Shown: in pieces, positions 15,765 to 24,974 of the stretch | How the letters are laid out: each line of letters opens with the position of its first letter | Position numbering within the stretch: the first letter of the stretch is position 1 | From: Cystobacter fuscus DSM 2262 | GTDB taxonomy: Bacteria > Myxococcota > Myxococcia > Myxococcales > Myxococcaceae | Assembly: GCF_000335475.2 (NCBI RefSeq) | Contig: NZ_ANAH02000004.1 | Span: 248,001-312,000, forward strand | Direction of reading: 5' to 3' | Length of the DNA stretch: 64,000 bases | Notes under the pieces: model-generated | Told to the model about the DNA's origin: nothing | The model's input: the letters and a program-made list of their open reading frames with translations, nothing else | The model's database searches: none | Translations under genes and position numbers: made by a program

Positions 15765-17096
15765 ATGCCCCCGTCCGTCGATGTCCCGGCCCATGAGCCG
15801 GCCCCGCCCTCCGCGTGGAAGGGCCGGGCCGTGGCGGAGCTCACCGAGGCGCGCGCGCGCCTGTTGCGCATGCTCGAGCGTCTGGGCGAGGCGGAGCTCG
15901 TCGCACAGCACTCGCCCCTCATGTCCCCCATCGTCTGGGACGTGGCCCACGTGGCCAACCACGAGGAGCAGTGGCTCTTGCGCGCGCTCGGCGCCCCCGC
16001 CCTCACCGGCCCGGACGTGGACGCCCTCTATGACGCCCTGCGCCACCCACGCGCTACCCGCGTCCTCCTGCCCCTGCTCTCCCCCGCCCAGGCCCTCACC
16101 TACGCGGCGCGGGTGCGCGAGGCCTCGCTCGCATGGCTGCGCGGGTTGTCCGAGGACTCCGACGAGCCCCTGCTGCGCGGCGGCTTCGTCTACGGCATGG
16201 TGGCCCAGCACGAGCAGCAGCACCTGGAGACAATCGCCGCCACGCTGCAACTCATGACGGCGCGCGACTGGCGGCCCACCGCGCTCGCGCGTCCCCGTCC
16301 CGGCCGCGCCGCCCAGCACGAGGTGTTCCTCCCCGGCGGCCCGGTGCGCCTGGGCAGCGACGCGCCCTGGGCCTACGACAACGAGCGCCCGGCGCACACC
16401 GCGCACGTGGCCGACTTCTTCCTGGACTCGCACCCGGTGACGAACGGGGACTACGCCGTCTTCGTCGCCGCGGGCGGCTACGAGGACGCGCGCTGGTGGG
16501 CCCCCGAGGGCTTCGCCTGGGTGCGGCAGGAGGGCATCCGCCACCCGCTCTTCTGGCTGCCCCAACCGGGGGGAGGCTGGCGGCGGCGGCGCTTCGGGTG
16601 GGAGGAGCCCCTGCCCCCGGACGAGCCCGTGCAGCACGTGAGCTGGTACGAGGCGGACGCCTACGCGCGCTGGGCCGGCAAGCGCCTGCCCACCGAGGCC
16701 GAGTGGGAGCGCGCCGCGTCGGGACTCGCCCCCTCCTCGCGCGCCTTCCCCTGGGGGGACTCGCCCCCGCGCGCCGACCAGGCCACGCTCGGCGGGGACA
16801 CCTGGGGCCCCAGCCCCGTGGGCGCCTTCCCCGCCGGCTCCACCCCCGAGGGCATCTTCGGCCTGCTCGGCGATGTATGGGAGTGGACGGCCAGCACTTT
16901 CGGGGGGTACTTGGGATTCCAAGCGTTCCCCTACCGTGAGTATTCGGAGGCGTTCTTCGGGACGGACTACCGGGTGCTCAAGGGGGGCTCGTGGGCCACG
17001 GCGCCCGTGGCCGCGCGCAACAGCTTCCGCAACTGGGACTACCCCCTTCGCCGGCACATCTTCGCCGGCTTCCGGTGCGCACGCGACGCGAGGTGA
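15765..17096 (+). CDS. egtB: Ergothioneine biosynthesis sulfoxide synthase EgtB
   Basis: A 443-residue iron enzyme that joins cysteine or gamma-glutamylcysteine to N-alpha-trimethylhistidine using oxygen, in the cytosol. It has an N-terminal DinB_2 domain with the metal-binding histidines H62 (WDVAH), H149 and H153 (QHEQQH), and a C-terminal formylglycine-generating-enzyme-like domain with GGPVRLGSD, FFLDSHPVTNGDY, RLPTEAEWE, GDVWEWTAS and GGSWAT. Length matches the family. egtD follows five bases after its stop, an operon in the usual order of pathway use reversed. A histidine trimethylation product from EgtD is its substrate. Confidence 0.93.
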   Translation: MPPSVDVPAHEPAPPSAWKGRAVAELTEARARLLRMLERLGEAELVAQHSPLMSPIVWDVAHVANHEEQWLLRALGAPALTGPDVDALYDALRHPRATRVLLPLLSPAQALTYAARVREASLAWLRGLSEDSDEPLLRGGFVYGMVAQHEQQHLETIAATLQLMTARDWRPTALARPRPGRAAQHEVFLPGGPVRLGSDAPWAYDNERPAHTAHVADFFLDSHPVTNGDYAVFVAAGGYEDARWWAPEGFAWVRQEGIRHPLFWLPQPGGGWRRRRFGWEEPLPPDEPVQHVSWYEADAYARWAGKRLPTEAEWERAASGLAPSSRAFPWGDSPPRADQATLGGDTWGPSPVGAFPAGSTPEGIFGLLGDVWEWTASTFGGYLGFQAFPYREYSEAFFGTDYRVLKGGSWATAPVAARNSFRNWDYPLRRHIFAGFRCARDAR

Positions 17097-17101
17097 CACA
17101 C

Positions 17102-18118
17102 ATGGCGGCAGGCAACGGCAGGCAGCGGCGGCGGGGGGAGCGGCCCGCGGTGACGATGCAGGTGCACCTGCGGCCGGGAGACGCGCGGCGCACGCTGCGC
17201 TCGGAGGTGCTCGAGGGGCTGTGCGTGGAGGGGCGCCCCAAGGAGCTGTCCCCCAAGTGGCTCTACGACGAGCGCGGCAGCCAGCTCTTCGACGACATCA
17301 CCCGCCTGCCCGAGTACTACCCCACGCGCCGCGAGCGCGAAATCCTCCGGGAGCACGCGCGGGACATCGCGCGCGGGTGCGCGGCCCACACGCTCGTGGA
17401 GCTGGGCAGTGGCAGCAGCGAGAAGACGCGGCTCCTGCTCGACGCGCTGCGGGAAGAGGGCCGCCTCGAGCGCTTCATCCCCTTCGACGTGAGCGAGTCC
17501 TTCCTGCGCCAGTCGGCCGAGGCGGTGGCGCGCGACTACCCCGGGCTGCACGTGCACGCGGTGGTGGGGGACTTCGAGCGGCACCTCGGGCGCTGGCCGC
17601 GCGAGGGCCGCACGCTGGTGGCCTTCCTCGGCGGCACCATCGGCAACCTGAAGCCCGCCGAGCGCGCGCGCTTCTACGCCCGGCTCTCCGAGGGGCTGGA
17701 GCCGGGGGATGGCCTGCTGGTGGGGACGGACTTGCTCAAGAGCCGCTCGCGGCTGTTCGCGGCGTACAACGATCGGGCGGGGGTGACGGCGGCCTTCAAC
17801 CGCAACGTCCTGCGGGTGCTCAACCACGAGCTCCAGGCGGACTTCGACCCGGACGCCTTCGAGCACCTGGCGCCCTTCGACGAGGAGAACCAGTGGGTGG
17901 AGATGAGGCTCGTCTCCACGCGGGCCCAGGCGGTGCGGCTGCCGGCGCTCGAGCGCTTCGTGAACTTCGCCGAGGGCGAGGTGCTGCGCACCGAGGTGAG
18001 CTGCAAGTTCCACCCCGCGCGGGTGGAAGAGGAGCTGGCGGCGGCGGGCCTCGAGCGCGTGGAGTGCTGGACGGACGCGGCGGGAGACTTCGCCTTGTCG
18101 CTGGCACTCAAACGCTGA
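17102..18118 (+). CDS. egtD: L-histidine N(alpha)-methyltransferase EgtD
   Basis: A 338-residue SAM-dependent enzyme that trimethylates histidine to hercynine, the first step of ergothioneine synthesis. Conserved EgtD stretches include LSPKWLYDERGSQLFDDIT, LPEYYPTRRE, the SAM motif LVELGSGSSEKT, FIPFDVSESFL, and FLGGTIGNL. ADFDPDAFEH and EMRLVS occur near the C-terminus and match the histidine-binding region. The ATG lies five bases after the egtB stop, with GAGG within the end of egtB, so translation of the two is likely linked. Together with egtB this gives a near-complete ergothioneine pathway; EgtC or a C-S lyase is not in the window. Confidence 0.93.
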   Translation: MAAGNGRQRRRGERPAVTMQVHLRPGDARRTLRSEVLEGLCVEGRPKELSPKWLYDERGSQLFDDITRLPEYYPTRREREILREHARDIARGCAAHTLVELGSGSSEKTRLLLDALREEGRLERFIPFDVSESFLRQSAEAVARDYPGLHVHAVVGDFERHLGRWPREGRTLVAFLGGTIGNLKPAERARFYARLSEGLEPGDGLLVGTDLLKSRSRLFAAYNDRAGVTAAFNRNVLRVLNHELQADFDPDAFEHLAPFDEENQWVEMRLVSTRAQAVRLPALERFVNFAEGEVLRTEVSCKFHPARVEEELAAAGLERVECWTDAAGDFALSLALKR

Positions 18119-18424
18119 GCACCCGGCGTCCAAGCGCGCACCGGCCAACACTCGGCGGCTCCGGGGCGGGTGGGACCGTCCGGCGAAGAACATCCGCACC
18201 GCGCGTCACGGGGGGGGAGGACCCACGCCTACCTCCGAATGCGTCATACCTTGGCACGAACGGTCCAGCCTTTGGCGTCGCGTGGCGGCGGGCCCCAGAC
18301 CGGAGCACCAGGAGCCCACCCTCCGGGGGGGAAGGGTCGGCATCGAGGTGCGTGGGGATTCATTGGGCGCCGCCCGGGGAGCATGAGATCGCTCCCGGGA
18401 GTGGCGCCCGATGTCTTTGCGGGA
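18119..18424. other. Intergenic region between convergent genes
   Basis: About 300 bases between egtD and the convergent lipoprotein gene. No reading frame with codon bias, no RNA gene and no clear long hairpin is visible. Confidence 0.5.
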
Positions 18425-18991
18425 CTAGCGCGGCGGGGGTTGCAGGTGGATGGCCTGGCAGGAGGAGGCCGCCTCGCGCACCTCGTCCTCGGAGACGCCG
18501 GGCAGGCTGGCGCACAGGAACAGGTCGCGCTCCACGCGCCGCGCGCCGAAGAAGGCCGGGTGGGGCTCGCCCACGCCTCCGTCCGCGAGCCTCGGCGCGA
18601 GCTTCACCCGCACGAGCACGAAGTCCTCGCCCGCCTCGAGCTGCTCGTCCGAGCGCACGAAGCCCTCGAAGGCACGGCCGAGCAGCGCGGTGAGCGCCTC
18701 ACCCGAGGGCAGCGCGTCACCCTCGCCGGTGCGCAGGTCCACGCGCAGCACGGGATGGTGGGGGGGACCGAAGCGCAGGCTGCCATCCTCTTCGGGCTGG
18801 GCGCTCCACCCGGTGGGCAGGGGCACCTTCACCCCCACCCGTCGCGAGGCGGAGCGGGGAGCCTCGGCGGACGCATCCGCGGCGTCCACCGGCACCTCCG
18901 CTCGACGCGCCCGACAGCCCTCGCACCCCGTGCCCCCGACGGCGAGCGCCAGCAGGGCGGCACCCAGGCGCGGGCGCACGGACAGGCGCAC
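18425..18991 (-). CDS. Putative lipoprotein downstream of bacM
   Basis: A 188-residue lipoprotein starting at GTG, three bases after the bactofilin stop codon. The signal sequence ends in GTGC (lipobox) at about residue 23, followed by an alanine/aspartate-rich linker. The mature domain has VKVPLPTGWSAQPEEDGSLRF, a strand pattern seen in PsbP-like/DUF1795-type proteins, and a C-terminal helix with a single cysteine. It is the last gene of the parA-parB-bacM run. Because the gap to bacM is almost nil it is probably co-transcribed, but no role in segregation or shape is known. Confidence 0.7.
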   Translation of the reverse strand: MRLSVRPRLGAALLALAVGGTGCEGCRARRAEVPVDAADASAEAPRSASRRVGVKVPLPTGWSAQPEEDGSLRFGPPHHPVLRVDLRTGEGDALPSGEALTALLGRAFEGFVRSDEQLEAGEDFVLVRVKLAPRLADGGVGEPHPAFFGARRVERDLFLCASLPGVSEDEVREAASSCQAIHLQPPPR

Positions 18992-18993
18992 CT

Positions 18994-19458
18994 CTACTTC
19001 CGGCCCTCACCCGTGCCGGGCGGAGGCGGGGGCGTGGCGCCCTTGGCGCCAATGTTCTCCATCTTGCTGGAGCCCTCGAAGATGACGCCCCGCTCCATGG
19101 TGAGCGCGGGCGACTCGATGTTGCCCTTCACGCGCGCGGGCGCATGCAGCTCGATGAGCTGCGTGGCGCGCACGTTGCCTTCCACGGTGCCATTGATGAT
19201 GACGGTGCCGGCGGTGATCTCCGCCTGGACCCGGGCGCCCTCCCCCACCACCAGCACGTCCTTGGTGATGATCTGCCCATTGAACTTACCGTCGATGCGG
19301 ACCTGCCCCTCGAAGGTGAGCTTTCCCTCGAACTCGCTGCCCTTGCCCAGCAGCGTGTGAACCTCACCCGGACGCGTCGCCACGAAATCCTCCTTGCTGC
19401 TACCGCCCCCGAGGAGCGGAACGTTGATCTTCTCTTCCTTCTTGCCGAGGAGCGCCAC
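18994..19458 (-). CDS. bacM: Bactofilin (BacM-like)
   Basis: A 154-residue bactofilin, a cytoskeletal protein that polymerises without nucleotide. The core (residues 33-130) is a right-handed beta-helix with repeated glycine turns: SEFEGKLTFEGQVRIDGKFNG, VLVVGEGARVQAEI, VIINGTVEGNV, ARVKGNIESPAL. Short unstructured tails flank it, the C-terminal one proline-rich. It starts at GTG four bases downstream of parB with AAGGAG overlapping the parB stop. In Myxococcus xanthus BacM is needed for cell shape and is encoded beside parB, and this arrangement is the same, so I use the symbol bacM by synteny and sequence. Confidence 0.9.
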   Translation of the reverse strand: MALLGKKEEKINVPLLGGGSSKEDFVATRPGEVHTLLGKGSEFEGKLTFEGQVRIDGKFNGQIITKDVLVVGEGARVQAEITAGTVIINGTVEGNVRATQLIELHAPARVKGNIESPALTMERGVIFEGSSKMENIGAKGATPPPPPGTGEGRK

Positions 19459-19461
19459 GCG

Positions 19462-20385
19462 CTACTCCTTCCTCAGGACCTTCAGGATGCGATCCAAGTC
19501 ATCGTATGAGAAGTAATCGACTTCCAGGGTGCCTTTTCCGCTGCCTTTTTCGACCAGGCGCACCTTGGTGCCGAGCCGCCGCTGCATCTCCTCCACGAGG
19601 CTCTTCACCTGGGGGCTCTGCTTCTTGGGCGCGGCGGGAGCGGACTCCTTGGCCTTGTTGCCCTTGGCCTGCTGCACGAGCTTCTCGGTGTCGCGCACGC
19701 TGAGCTTCTTGGCGGCCACCTGCGCGGCGAGCTCCTTCATCTCCGGCAGGCGCGGCACGCCGAGCAGCGCCCGGGCATGGCCCGCGCTGAGCTGCCCCGC
19801 GGCCACCAGGCTCTTCACGTCCTCGGGCAGACCGAGCAGGCGCAAGGCATTGGCCACGGTGGGCCGCTCCTTGCCCACGCGCTGGGCCACCTGGTCCTGC
19901 GTGAGGCCGAACTCCTCGACGAGCCGGTGGTAGCCCTCGGCCTCTTCCATGGGGTTGAGGTCCGAGCGCTGGAGGTTCTCCACGAGCGCGAGCTCGAAGG
20001 CCTCCACCTCGGAGACCTCGCGCACGATGGCGGGGATTTCGTGCAGCCCCGCGGCCTGGGAGGCGCGCCAGCGGCGCTCGCCGGCGATGAGCTTGTAGCC
20101 GCCCGCGCCGTCCTTGCGCACGAGCACCGGCTGCAACACGCCCTGGGCCTTGATGGACTCGGTGAGCTCGCGCAGCTTCTCCTCGTCGAAGTGGCGGCGT
20201 GGCTGGAGCGTGTCGCGCTGGATGGCCTCGATGGGCAGCTTGATGAGGCCATTCTTCGGCGGGGGCGGAGGCTCGGGGGGAGCGGCCACCACGCTCGCGC
20301 CCGCGGGCACGGGCGGAGCCGCCTGGGGGATGAGGGCGGAGAGGCCGCGGCCCAGCGCCCGCTTCTGCTTGTCACCATTCAGCAC
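19462..20385 (-). CDS. parB: Chromosome segregation protein ParB
   Basis: A 307-residue DNA-binding CTPase that loads on parS and spreads. I set the start at a GTG (20385) with GGGAG eight bases upstream, giving the N-terminus LNGDKQKRALGRGLSALIP, which holds the ParA-stimulating segment. A Pro/Ala linker follows. The CTP-binding boxes are GERRWR at residues 102-107 and ENLQR at 136-140. The helix-turn-helix (GLTQDQVAQRVGKERPTVA) is around residue 165, and the C-terminal dimerisation domain ends YDDLDRILKVLRKE. Between it and parA are 227 noncoding bases with several inverted repeats that could hold its own promoter. Thirteen parS sites lie upstream of parA. Confidence 0.95.
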   Translation of the reverse strand: MLNGDKQKRALGRGLSALIPQAAPPVPAGASVVAAPPEPPPPPKNGLIKLPIEAIQRDTLQPRRHFDEEKLRELTESIKAQGVLQPVLVRKDGAGGYKLIAGERRWRASQAAGLHEIPAIVREVSEVEAFELALVENLQRSDLNPMEEAEGYHRLVEEFGLTQDQVAQRVGKERPTVANALRLLGLPEDVKSLVAAGQLSAGHARALLGVPRLPEMKELAAQVAAKKLSVRDTEKLVQQAKGNKAKESAPAAPKKQSPQVKSLVEEMQRRLGTKVRLVEKGSGKGTLEVDYFSYDDLDRILKVLRKE

Positions 20386-20612
20386 TGCGTGAACTCCCAC
20401 CGGGACGGCCCGGCCATTGCCAGTCCGGGAGGGCCCGGACGGCCAGGTCCTTGGAGTGCCACCGCGGGGGACCTGGACGACCCCGCGGGCGGTCCGCGAC
20501 CGGCGGGCCCCAAGGGGCGCTCGCACGGCGAACCGATTCACCACTTCACGGGCCCGCTTCCCCCCGCGCCGCCCGACATGGCTCGGGGACGCGGGGTGGG
20601 GGCCGGGGACAC

Positions 20613-21404
20613 TCAGGCCCGGGGCTGGGCGGCGGGGGGCGCGGGCTCGCGCTGCATGATCTCCCGGCCGAGCGCGAGGTAGCTCTCGCAGCCCTTGGAC
20701 TTGATGTCATAGAGGATGATGGGCTTGCCGAAGGAGGGGCACTCGGCGAGGCGCACGTTGCGCGGCACCACGGAGGAGAAGACCTGCTCCTTGAAGAAGC
20801 CGCGCACGTCGTCCACCACCTGGTTGGCGATGTTGGCGCGCGAGTCGAACATGGTGAGGAGGATGCCCTCCATCTTCAGGCCCGGGTTGAAGGCCTGACG
20901 CACCAGATCGATGGTGTGGTTGAGCTGGGACAGGCCCTCGAGCGCGTAGTACTCGCACTGCAGGGGGATGAGGACCGAGTCGGCGGCGATGAGCGAGTTG
21001 AGCGTGAGCAGGCCGAGCGACGGCGGGCAGTCGATGAGGATGTAGTCGTACTGGTCGGCGAGCGGGCGAAGCGCGTCGCGCAGGCGGAACTCGCGCCGCT
21101 CCTGGCCCACGAGCTCGACCTCGGCGCCGGTGAGGTCCGGGGTGGCGGGGACCACCTGGAGGTAGCGCAGCTCGGTGGAGTGGAGCAGCTCGCTCATGGG
21201 GCGGCCGCCGAGCAGGGCGTCATAGACGGTGCCCTGGAGCTGCTCGCGCTTGAGTCCGAGTCCGCTGCCGGCGTTGCCCTGGGGATCCATGTCGACCAGG
21301 AGCGTCTTGCGCTCGGCCGAGGCGAGGCTGGCGGCGAGATTGATGGCGGTGGTCGTCTTGCCGACGCCGCCCTTCTGGTTGGAGATGCAGATGATTCGAC
21401 CCAC
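20613..21404 (-). CDS. parA: Chromosome partitioning ATPase ParA
   Basis: A 263-residue Walker-type ATPase. The GTG at 21404, with AAGGA eight bases upstream, gives the N-terminus [19 protein letters not shown], where the deviant Walker A motif spans residues 11-18, as in other chromosomal ParA proteins without an N-terminal extension. Walker A' is VDMDPQGN and Walker B is [10 protein letters not shown]. ParA forms a DNA-bound ATP dimer gradient on the nucleoid that moves ParB-parS complexes toward the poles. The first parS site is about 180 bases upstream of the start, so ParB binding may influence parA transcription. Confidence 0.95.
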   Translation of the reverse strand: MGRIICISNQKGGVGKTTTAINLAASLASAERKTLLVDMDPQGNAGSGLGLKREQLQGTVYDALLGGRPMSELLHSTELRYLQVVPATPDLTGAEVELVGQERREFRLRDALRPLADQYDYILIDCPPSLGLLTLNSLIAADSVLIPLQCEYYALEGLSQLNHTIDLVRQAFNPGLKMEGILLTMFDSRANIANQVVDDVRGFFKEQVFSSVVPRNVRLAECPSFGKPIILYDIKSKGCESYLALGREIMQREPAPPAAQPRA

Positions 21405-21585
21405 GTGGCCCGTCCTTGGGGGAAGCCTGTAGCGACGCCATTGATCCATCAAACCGGGAGCTGATCCAGTCCACGGCCAGATCAACCTCTAACCCGCCCG
21501 CCTGACATGCTTCCGGGCCCGGTTCGGACCCTGGAGGACGGGGAGAGGGGCCGCCCCGGAGGCCCCGAGCCAGACCCGGGGGGAG

Positions 21586-22822
21586 GTTTCACGTGGAACA
21601 CCGGGGCGCCTTCCCGGATGCCCGTTCCACGTGGAACACGGCGGGCGATGGGTTCCCTTCCCCGTGGACCCGAGCGGCCCGGTGGACCGCCCCACCGGCC
21701 GGGCTCCGGGGAACGCCGTGCCCGGACCGGAACGGGAACGTGGAAGGGGCGGCGGGACCGGGGAGGCGCCGCGAACCGGGCCGCGAGAGGTTCCACGTGG
21801 AACACGGCGGGCGGCGCGTCCTCGCCCCACCGGTCCCGGCGACCTCGGGAAGAGGGGTCCGGACGTTCCACGTGGAACACCGTGCCGGACTTGCTCGCGG
21901 GGCAACTGGATGAAGCGGATGGACCCGGGAGCGCCTACCGGAAGGACGGGGCGGAGGTTCCACGTGGAACACGGAAGAAGCACCTCACGGGACGTTCCAC
22001 GTGGAACGCGAGCCCCGGTCCGGAAGCGCTCCCGGCTGTCCCTTCTCGAGCCCCTCCCCTTTCCGCCCGAGCCTCCAGACCCCGCGGAAAGCACGCTCCG
22101 GACGTTCCACGTGGAACAGGGGGCCCGAGCATCAACGCTCTTCCTGCCCCCTGAACCCCTCCCCTTCCAGTCCGTGGCTCCATCGCCGGGAAGGTGGAGG
22201 ACGTTCCACGTGGAACACGGGCCCGTGCCTGGACTCCTCCCTCTTTCCGCTCCGCCCCCTTCGCGTCCGGTCCCCGCTTCCGTGGCGCGAAGGACGGTGG
22301 GGTGACGTTCCACGTGGAACACGGGGCCCGTGCCTGGACTCCTCCTTTCTTCCGCGCCCCTCCTCTGCTCGTGCGGTCCCCGGTTCCGCCGCCGGAGGGA
22401 GGGTGGGGAGGTTCCACGTGGAACACGCCCGGGAGGTGTGCCGGGTCCGGCGAGTTCCCCGGTGGCGGGACGGGGGTTCGGGGAGGAGGGAGGCTTCCGC
22501 CGGGGTCCAGGCGGGAGCGGGGTTCTCTTCGGTGCATCCGGTCCGCGGTTCGGGGGCGCGGGAGCGTTCCACGTGGAACAGGGGAGCGGGTCCACACGTG
22601 GGGGTCCGGGCTCGGGCGCGAAGGCGGTGGCGGCACGGCGCCTCCACCCGTTCGGGAAGACGAACGGACCGGGCGTTCCACGTGGAACGTCAGGGGGCTC
22701 GGGGCCGAGCCAGGGGGCTCCTTCGTGTTCCCCAGGTGCGTCCCTTGTCCGGCGGCGAGCGCCACCAGACACGCGGTCCGGCCACGGTCCGCGTCCGCGC
22801 CGATGCCCGTTCCACGTGGAAC
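21586..22822. promoter_or_regulatory. parS: Array of 13 parS centromere sites
   Basis: Twelve perfect copies of the palindrome GTTCCACGTGGAAC start at 21624, 21790, 21865, 21957, 21994, 22104, 22203, 22307, 22411, 22566, 22675 and 22809, each 14 bases long. A thirteenth copy at 21586-21599 has one mismatch (GTTTCACGTGGAAC). Spacing ranges from 37 to 166 bases and is near 100 for most of the array. This is the parS sequence known from Myxococcus xanthus, where ParB binds a similar cluster near parAB. Between sites the DNA is very G+C-rich, has no gene and varies freely, so apparent reading frames here are artefacts of composition. The array is the site where ParB loads to build the segregation complex. 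Confidence 0.95.
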
Positions 22823-23061
22823 AGGTCCTCCGCCCAGGAGTGGGTTCCGCGCCACTGAGAGGACCTCGAGAAGCCGACGAGGCACACGCATCGCGGCGGA
22901 GTTCCGGCGCGGCCCACGGCGCCGTGTCGGGGCACCCATCTCCGCCCCCGTGGTCACGCGAGCTTCACGAGTCTCTCGTGGCGCCGGCGATCGTCAGACC
23001 CATCCATAGTCGTGCGGCCCGGCTGCCCATCCATCGGGGGCCCTCGCCCCGGGAGTTCCTC

Positions 23062-23727
23062 ATGAGACCAGGTTGGACGGTGGTGTCCCTGCCGCTCCTC
23101 GCCGGGTGCGGCTCCACCAACGGCGCGAGCAGTTCATTCGAACCCAAGCGCACCCCAGCACCAGGGGCCAGGCCCGCCGTGAAGAAGGAGTTGCCCTGGT
23201 TGAACGTGCCGGGCGGGCGGATGAGGACGACCCTCTTCTACGGACCCTGGCAGTGCCGTCGGGAGTTCATGAACGACTGCCAGCGGCAGTGCGCTCGGGA
23301 GGGCCATCCACTCAAGGGCTGCATGTGGCTGGCCGATCTCAAGTTCGATTGGGAGGGCCAACTCATCCTCCTGCCCATTCCCGTCGAGGGCGGGAGCCGC
23401 TACGGCATCTATCACTGCTGCTGCGACTACCCCGCGTTGTTGCCCGAGGAGACCACGAGCCGCCGCAGGGAGTGGGAGCGGATCCGGAAGTCCTTTCGTC
23501 AGAGCTGGAGCGAGAAGTTCGGAGTCTGGCCCAGCAGTGGCAACAAGGCCTGGCCGGGACACCACATCCGGGATCTCTGGCACAGCGGAGACCCGGTCGA
23601 TCCCAACAACGTCTTTCCCGCCCAGCCGGACGTGCACGACCTCTACAACCGGGTGTATCCCGCCTGCTACGCGGGGCAGCCGCCCTGGAATACAACCGGG
23701 CCCGATGTGCCCTACACCGACCATTGA
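23062..23727 (+). CDS. Lipoprotein toxin candidate with HNH-like (WHH) nuclease domain
   Basis: A 221-residue lipoprotein; GGGAG precedes the ATG, and the lipobox LLAGC ends at C16. Residues 65-125 contain a cysteine-rich region (CRREFMNDCQRQC, then HCCCD), then a charged helix. The C-terminal 60 residues have W164-P-G-H167-H168-I-R-D-L, H174, DPxxPNN and V-H192, a histidine/asparagine pattern like the HNH/EndoVII-type nucleases of polymorphic toxins, and end CYAGQPPWNTTGPDVPYTD. The next gene, two bases on, is an SMI1/KNR4 protein, a frequent immunity family. Size, lipidation and immunity partner fit the SitA toxins delivered by outer membrane exchange in myxobacteria. Nuclease action is inferred. 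Confidence 0.68.
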   Translation: MRPGWTVVSLPLLAGCGSTNGASSSFEPKRTPAPGARPAVKKELPWLNVPGGRMRTTLFYGPWQCRREFMNDCQRQCAREGHPLKGCMWLADLKFDWEGQLILLPIPVEGGSRYGIYHCCCDYPALLPEETTSRRREWERIRKSFRQSWSEKFGVWPSSGNKAWPGHHIRDLWHSGDPVDPNNVFPAQPDVHDLYNRVYPACYAGQPPWNTTGPDVPYTDH

Positions 23728-23729
23728 CG

Positions 23730-24203
23730 ATGACCACGCCCATGAGCCGTCTGCTGGCGGAGATCTCCCGCGATCACTTTCCGTACCCTCCCGCCACGCC
23801 CGAGGCGATCGCGGCGTTCGAGCATCGAATGGGCTGGAAGCTGGATCCGGACCTGCGCGCCTTCTATCTGCACTGCGATGGCGCCGAATTGATCGAACGG
23901 CTCCCCGACTCGCCCTACCAGATCCTCCCCCTCGCGGACATCGTCCGGGCCCGGGTGGCCATCTACGGCGAGGATGACGATCAGTGGGGCCCCCCCTCGG
24001 TGTACGCCCTGTGCGATGTGCAGGACGGCAACTACGTGCTGGTGGACGTGGCCCGTCAGGAGGACGGGCGCTACCCCCTCATCGACGGCTACCACGAGGC
24101 CTGGCCCGATCCGAAGTACTGCTCCCAGGTCGCCCGCTCCTTCTCGGAGTTCCTCGAGCAGGTCCTGCGCACCCGGCGCAACCTCTACTGGCTGGGCGAG
24201 TGA
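23730..24203 (+). CDS. SMI1/KNR4 family immunity protein
   Basis: A 157-residue cytosolic protein starting two bases after the lipoprotein toxin gene, so the pair is an operon. It has the family pattern: PATPEAIAAFEHRMGWKLDPDLRAFYLHCDGAEL at residues 22-55, then ILPLADIVRARVAIYGED, VQDGNYVLVDVARQ and a C-terminal helix SFSEFLEQVL. SMI1/KNR4 proteins commonly neutralise nucleases encoded beside them. Here the most likely target is the HNH-like domain of the preceding protein. Confidence 0.8.
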   Translation: MTTPMSRLLAEISRDHFPYPPATPEAIAAFEHRMGWKLDPDLRAFYLHCDGAELIERLPDSPYQILPLADIVRARVAIYGEDDDQWGPPSVYALCDVQDGNYVLVDVARQEDGRYPLIDGYHEAWPDPKYCSQVARSFSEFLEQVLRTRRNLYWLGE

Positions 24204-24217
24204 CTCCCCGGACATGA

Positions 24218-24255
24218 CGAGGGCCGGAAGCCCCACCCTCGGACCCCGGCCCTCG
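24218..24255. terminator. Hairpin between convergent immunity gene and rsmG
   Basis: A ten-base perfect stem (24218-24227 CGAGGGCCGG with 24246-24255) and an 18-base loop lies between the stop codons of two convergent genes. It fits a bidirectional terminator. Confidence 0.55.
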
Positions 24256-24308
24256 CCGTCACTTCCGTCTGTCTGTCTCAGGCCTCGCGCCCCTCCGCGC
24301 GCCCTCCC

Positions 24309-24974
24309 CTACTCCGCCCGCTTCTTGAACGCCGCCACCTGCCGCTCCGCTTGCGAGAACGGCAACCGGTAGGCCCGCGCCGACACCAGCTCCAAGCCCC
24401 GCTTCCCCGCCTCCTGCCTCAGCGCCTCCTCCCCGAGCGCCTTGCCCAACATCGCCACCACGTGCCCCCCCGGCGCCAGGTACGCCGGCGCCAGGTCCAA
24501 CCAGTCCGGCAGATCCATGAAGGCCCGCGCCAGCACCCGGTCCGCTCGCGGCAGTCCTTCCGCCTCGGGCCGGCCCTCCGCGCGCGTGTGCACCGCCTTC
24601 GTCCCCGCGAGCCCCAACCCCGGCACCGTCACCACCGCCTTGAGGTAGCCCACCTTCTTGCCCACCGCGTCCACCATCGTCACCGCCAGCCCCGAGCGCG
24701 CCATCTTCAACGGCAGTCCCGGGAAGCCCGCCCCCGCCCCCACGTCCAGCACGCTCGTGGCCCCCTCCACCTCCGGCAGCACCGCCAGCGAGTCCAGGAA
24801 GTGCTTCTCCAGCACCTCCTCCGGCGCGGTGATCGCCGTCAGGTTCACCTTCGCGTTCCACTTGAGCAGCTCGCCCATCAGCCGGTACAGCCGCTCGGGC
24901 ACGTCCTCCCCCACGCTCACGCCCAACGCCTCACATCCGCGCCGCAGCTGATCGGCGAAGCGAGAATTGTCCAC
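24309..24974 (-). CDS. rsmG: 16S rRNA (guanine527-N7)-methyltransferase RsmG
   Basis: A 221-residue SAM-dependent enzyme (GidB) that methylates G527 of 16S rRNA. Motifs are KWNAKVNLTAITAPEEVLEKHFLDSLAVL at residues 39-66, the SAM-binding VLDVGAGAGFPGLPLK at 75-90, and RAFMDLPDWL near 150. It starts at GTG. It lies 98 bases downstream of mnmG on the same strand, the common gidA-gidB order. The start codon overlaps a DnaA-box-like sequence. Confidence 0.93.
   Translation of the reverse strand: MDNSRFADQLRRGCEALGVSVGEDVPERLYRLMGELLKWNAKVNLTAITAPEEVLEKHFLDSLAVLPEVEGATSVLDVGAGAGFPGLPLKMARSGLAVTMVDAVGKKVGYLKAVVTVPGLGLAGTKAVHTRAEGRPEAEGLPRADRVLARAFMDLPDWLDLAPAYLAPGGHVVAMLGKALGEEALRQEAGKRGLELVSARAYRLPFSQAERQVAAFKKRAE

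Noticed and set aside
21489-22957. Long reading frames on both strands across the parS array, with repeated RGT/HVEH strings
   Set aside because: They arise from the parS palindrome and very high G+C; repeats such as VPRGT are just the 14-mer translated, and no family match or ribosome binding site is present.
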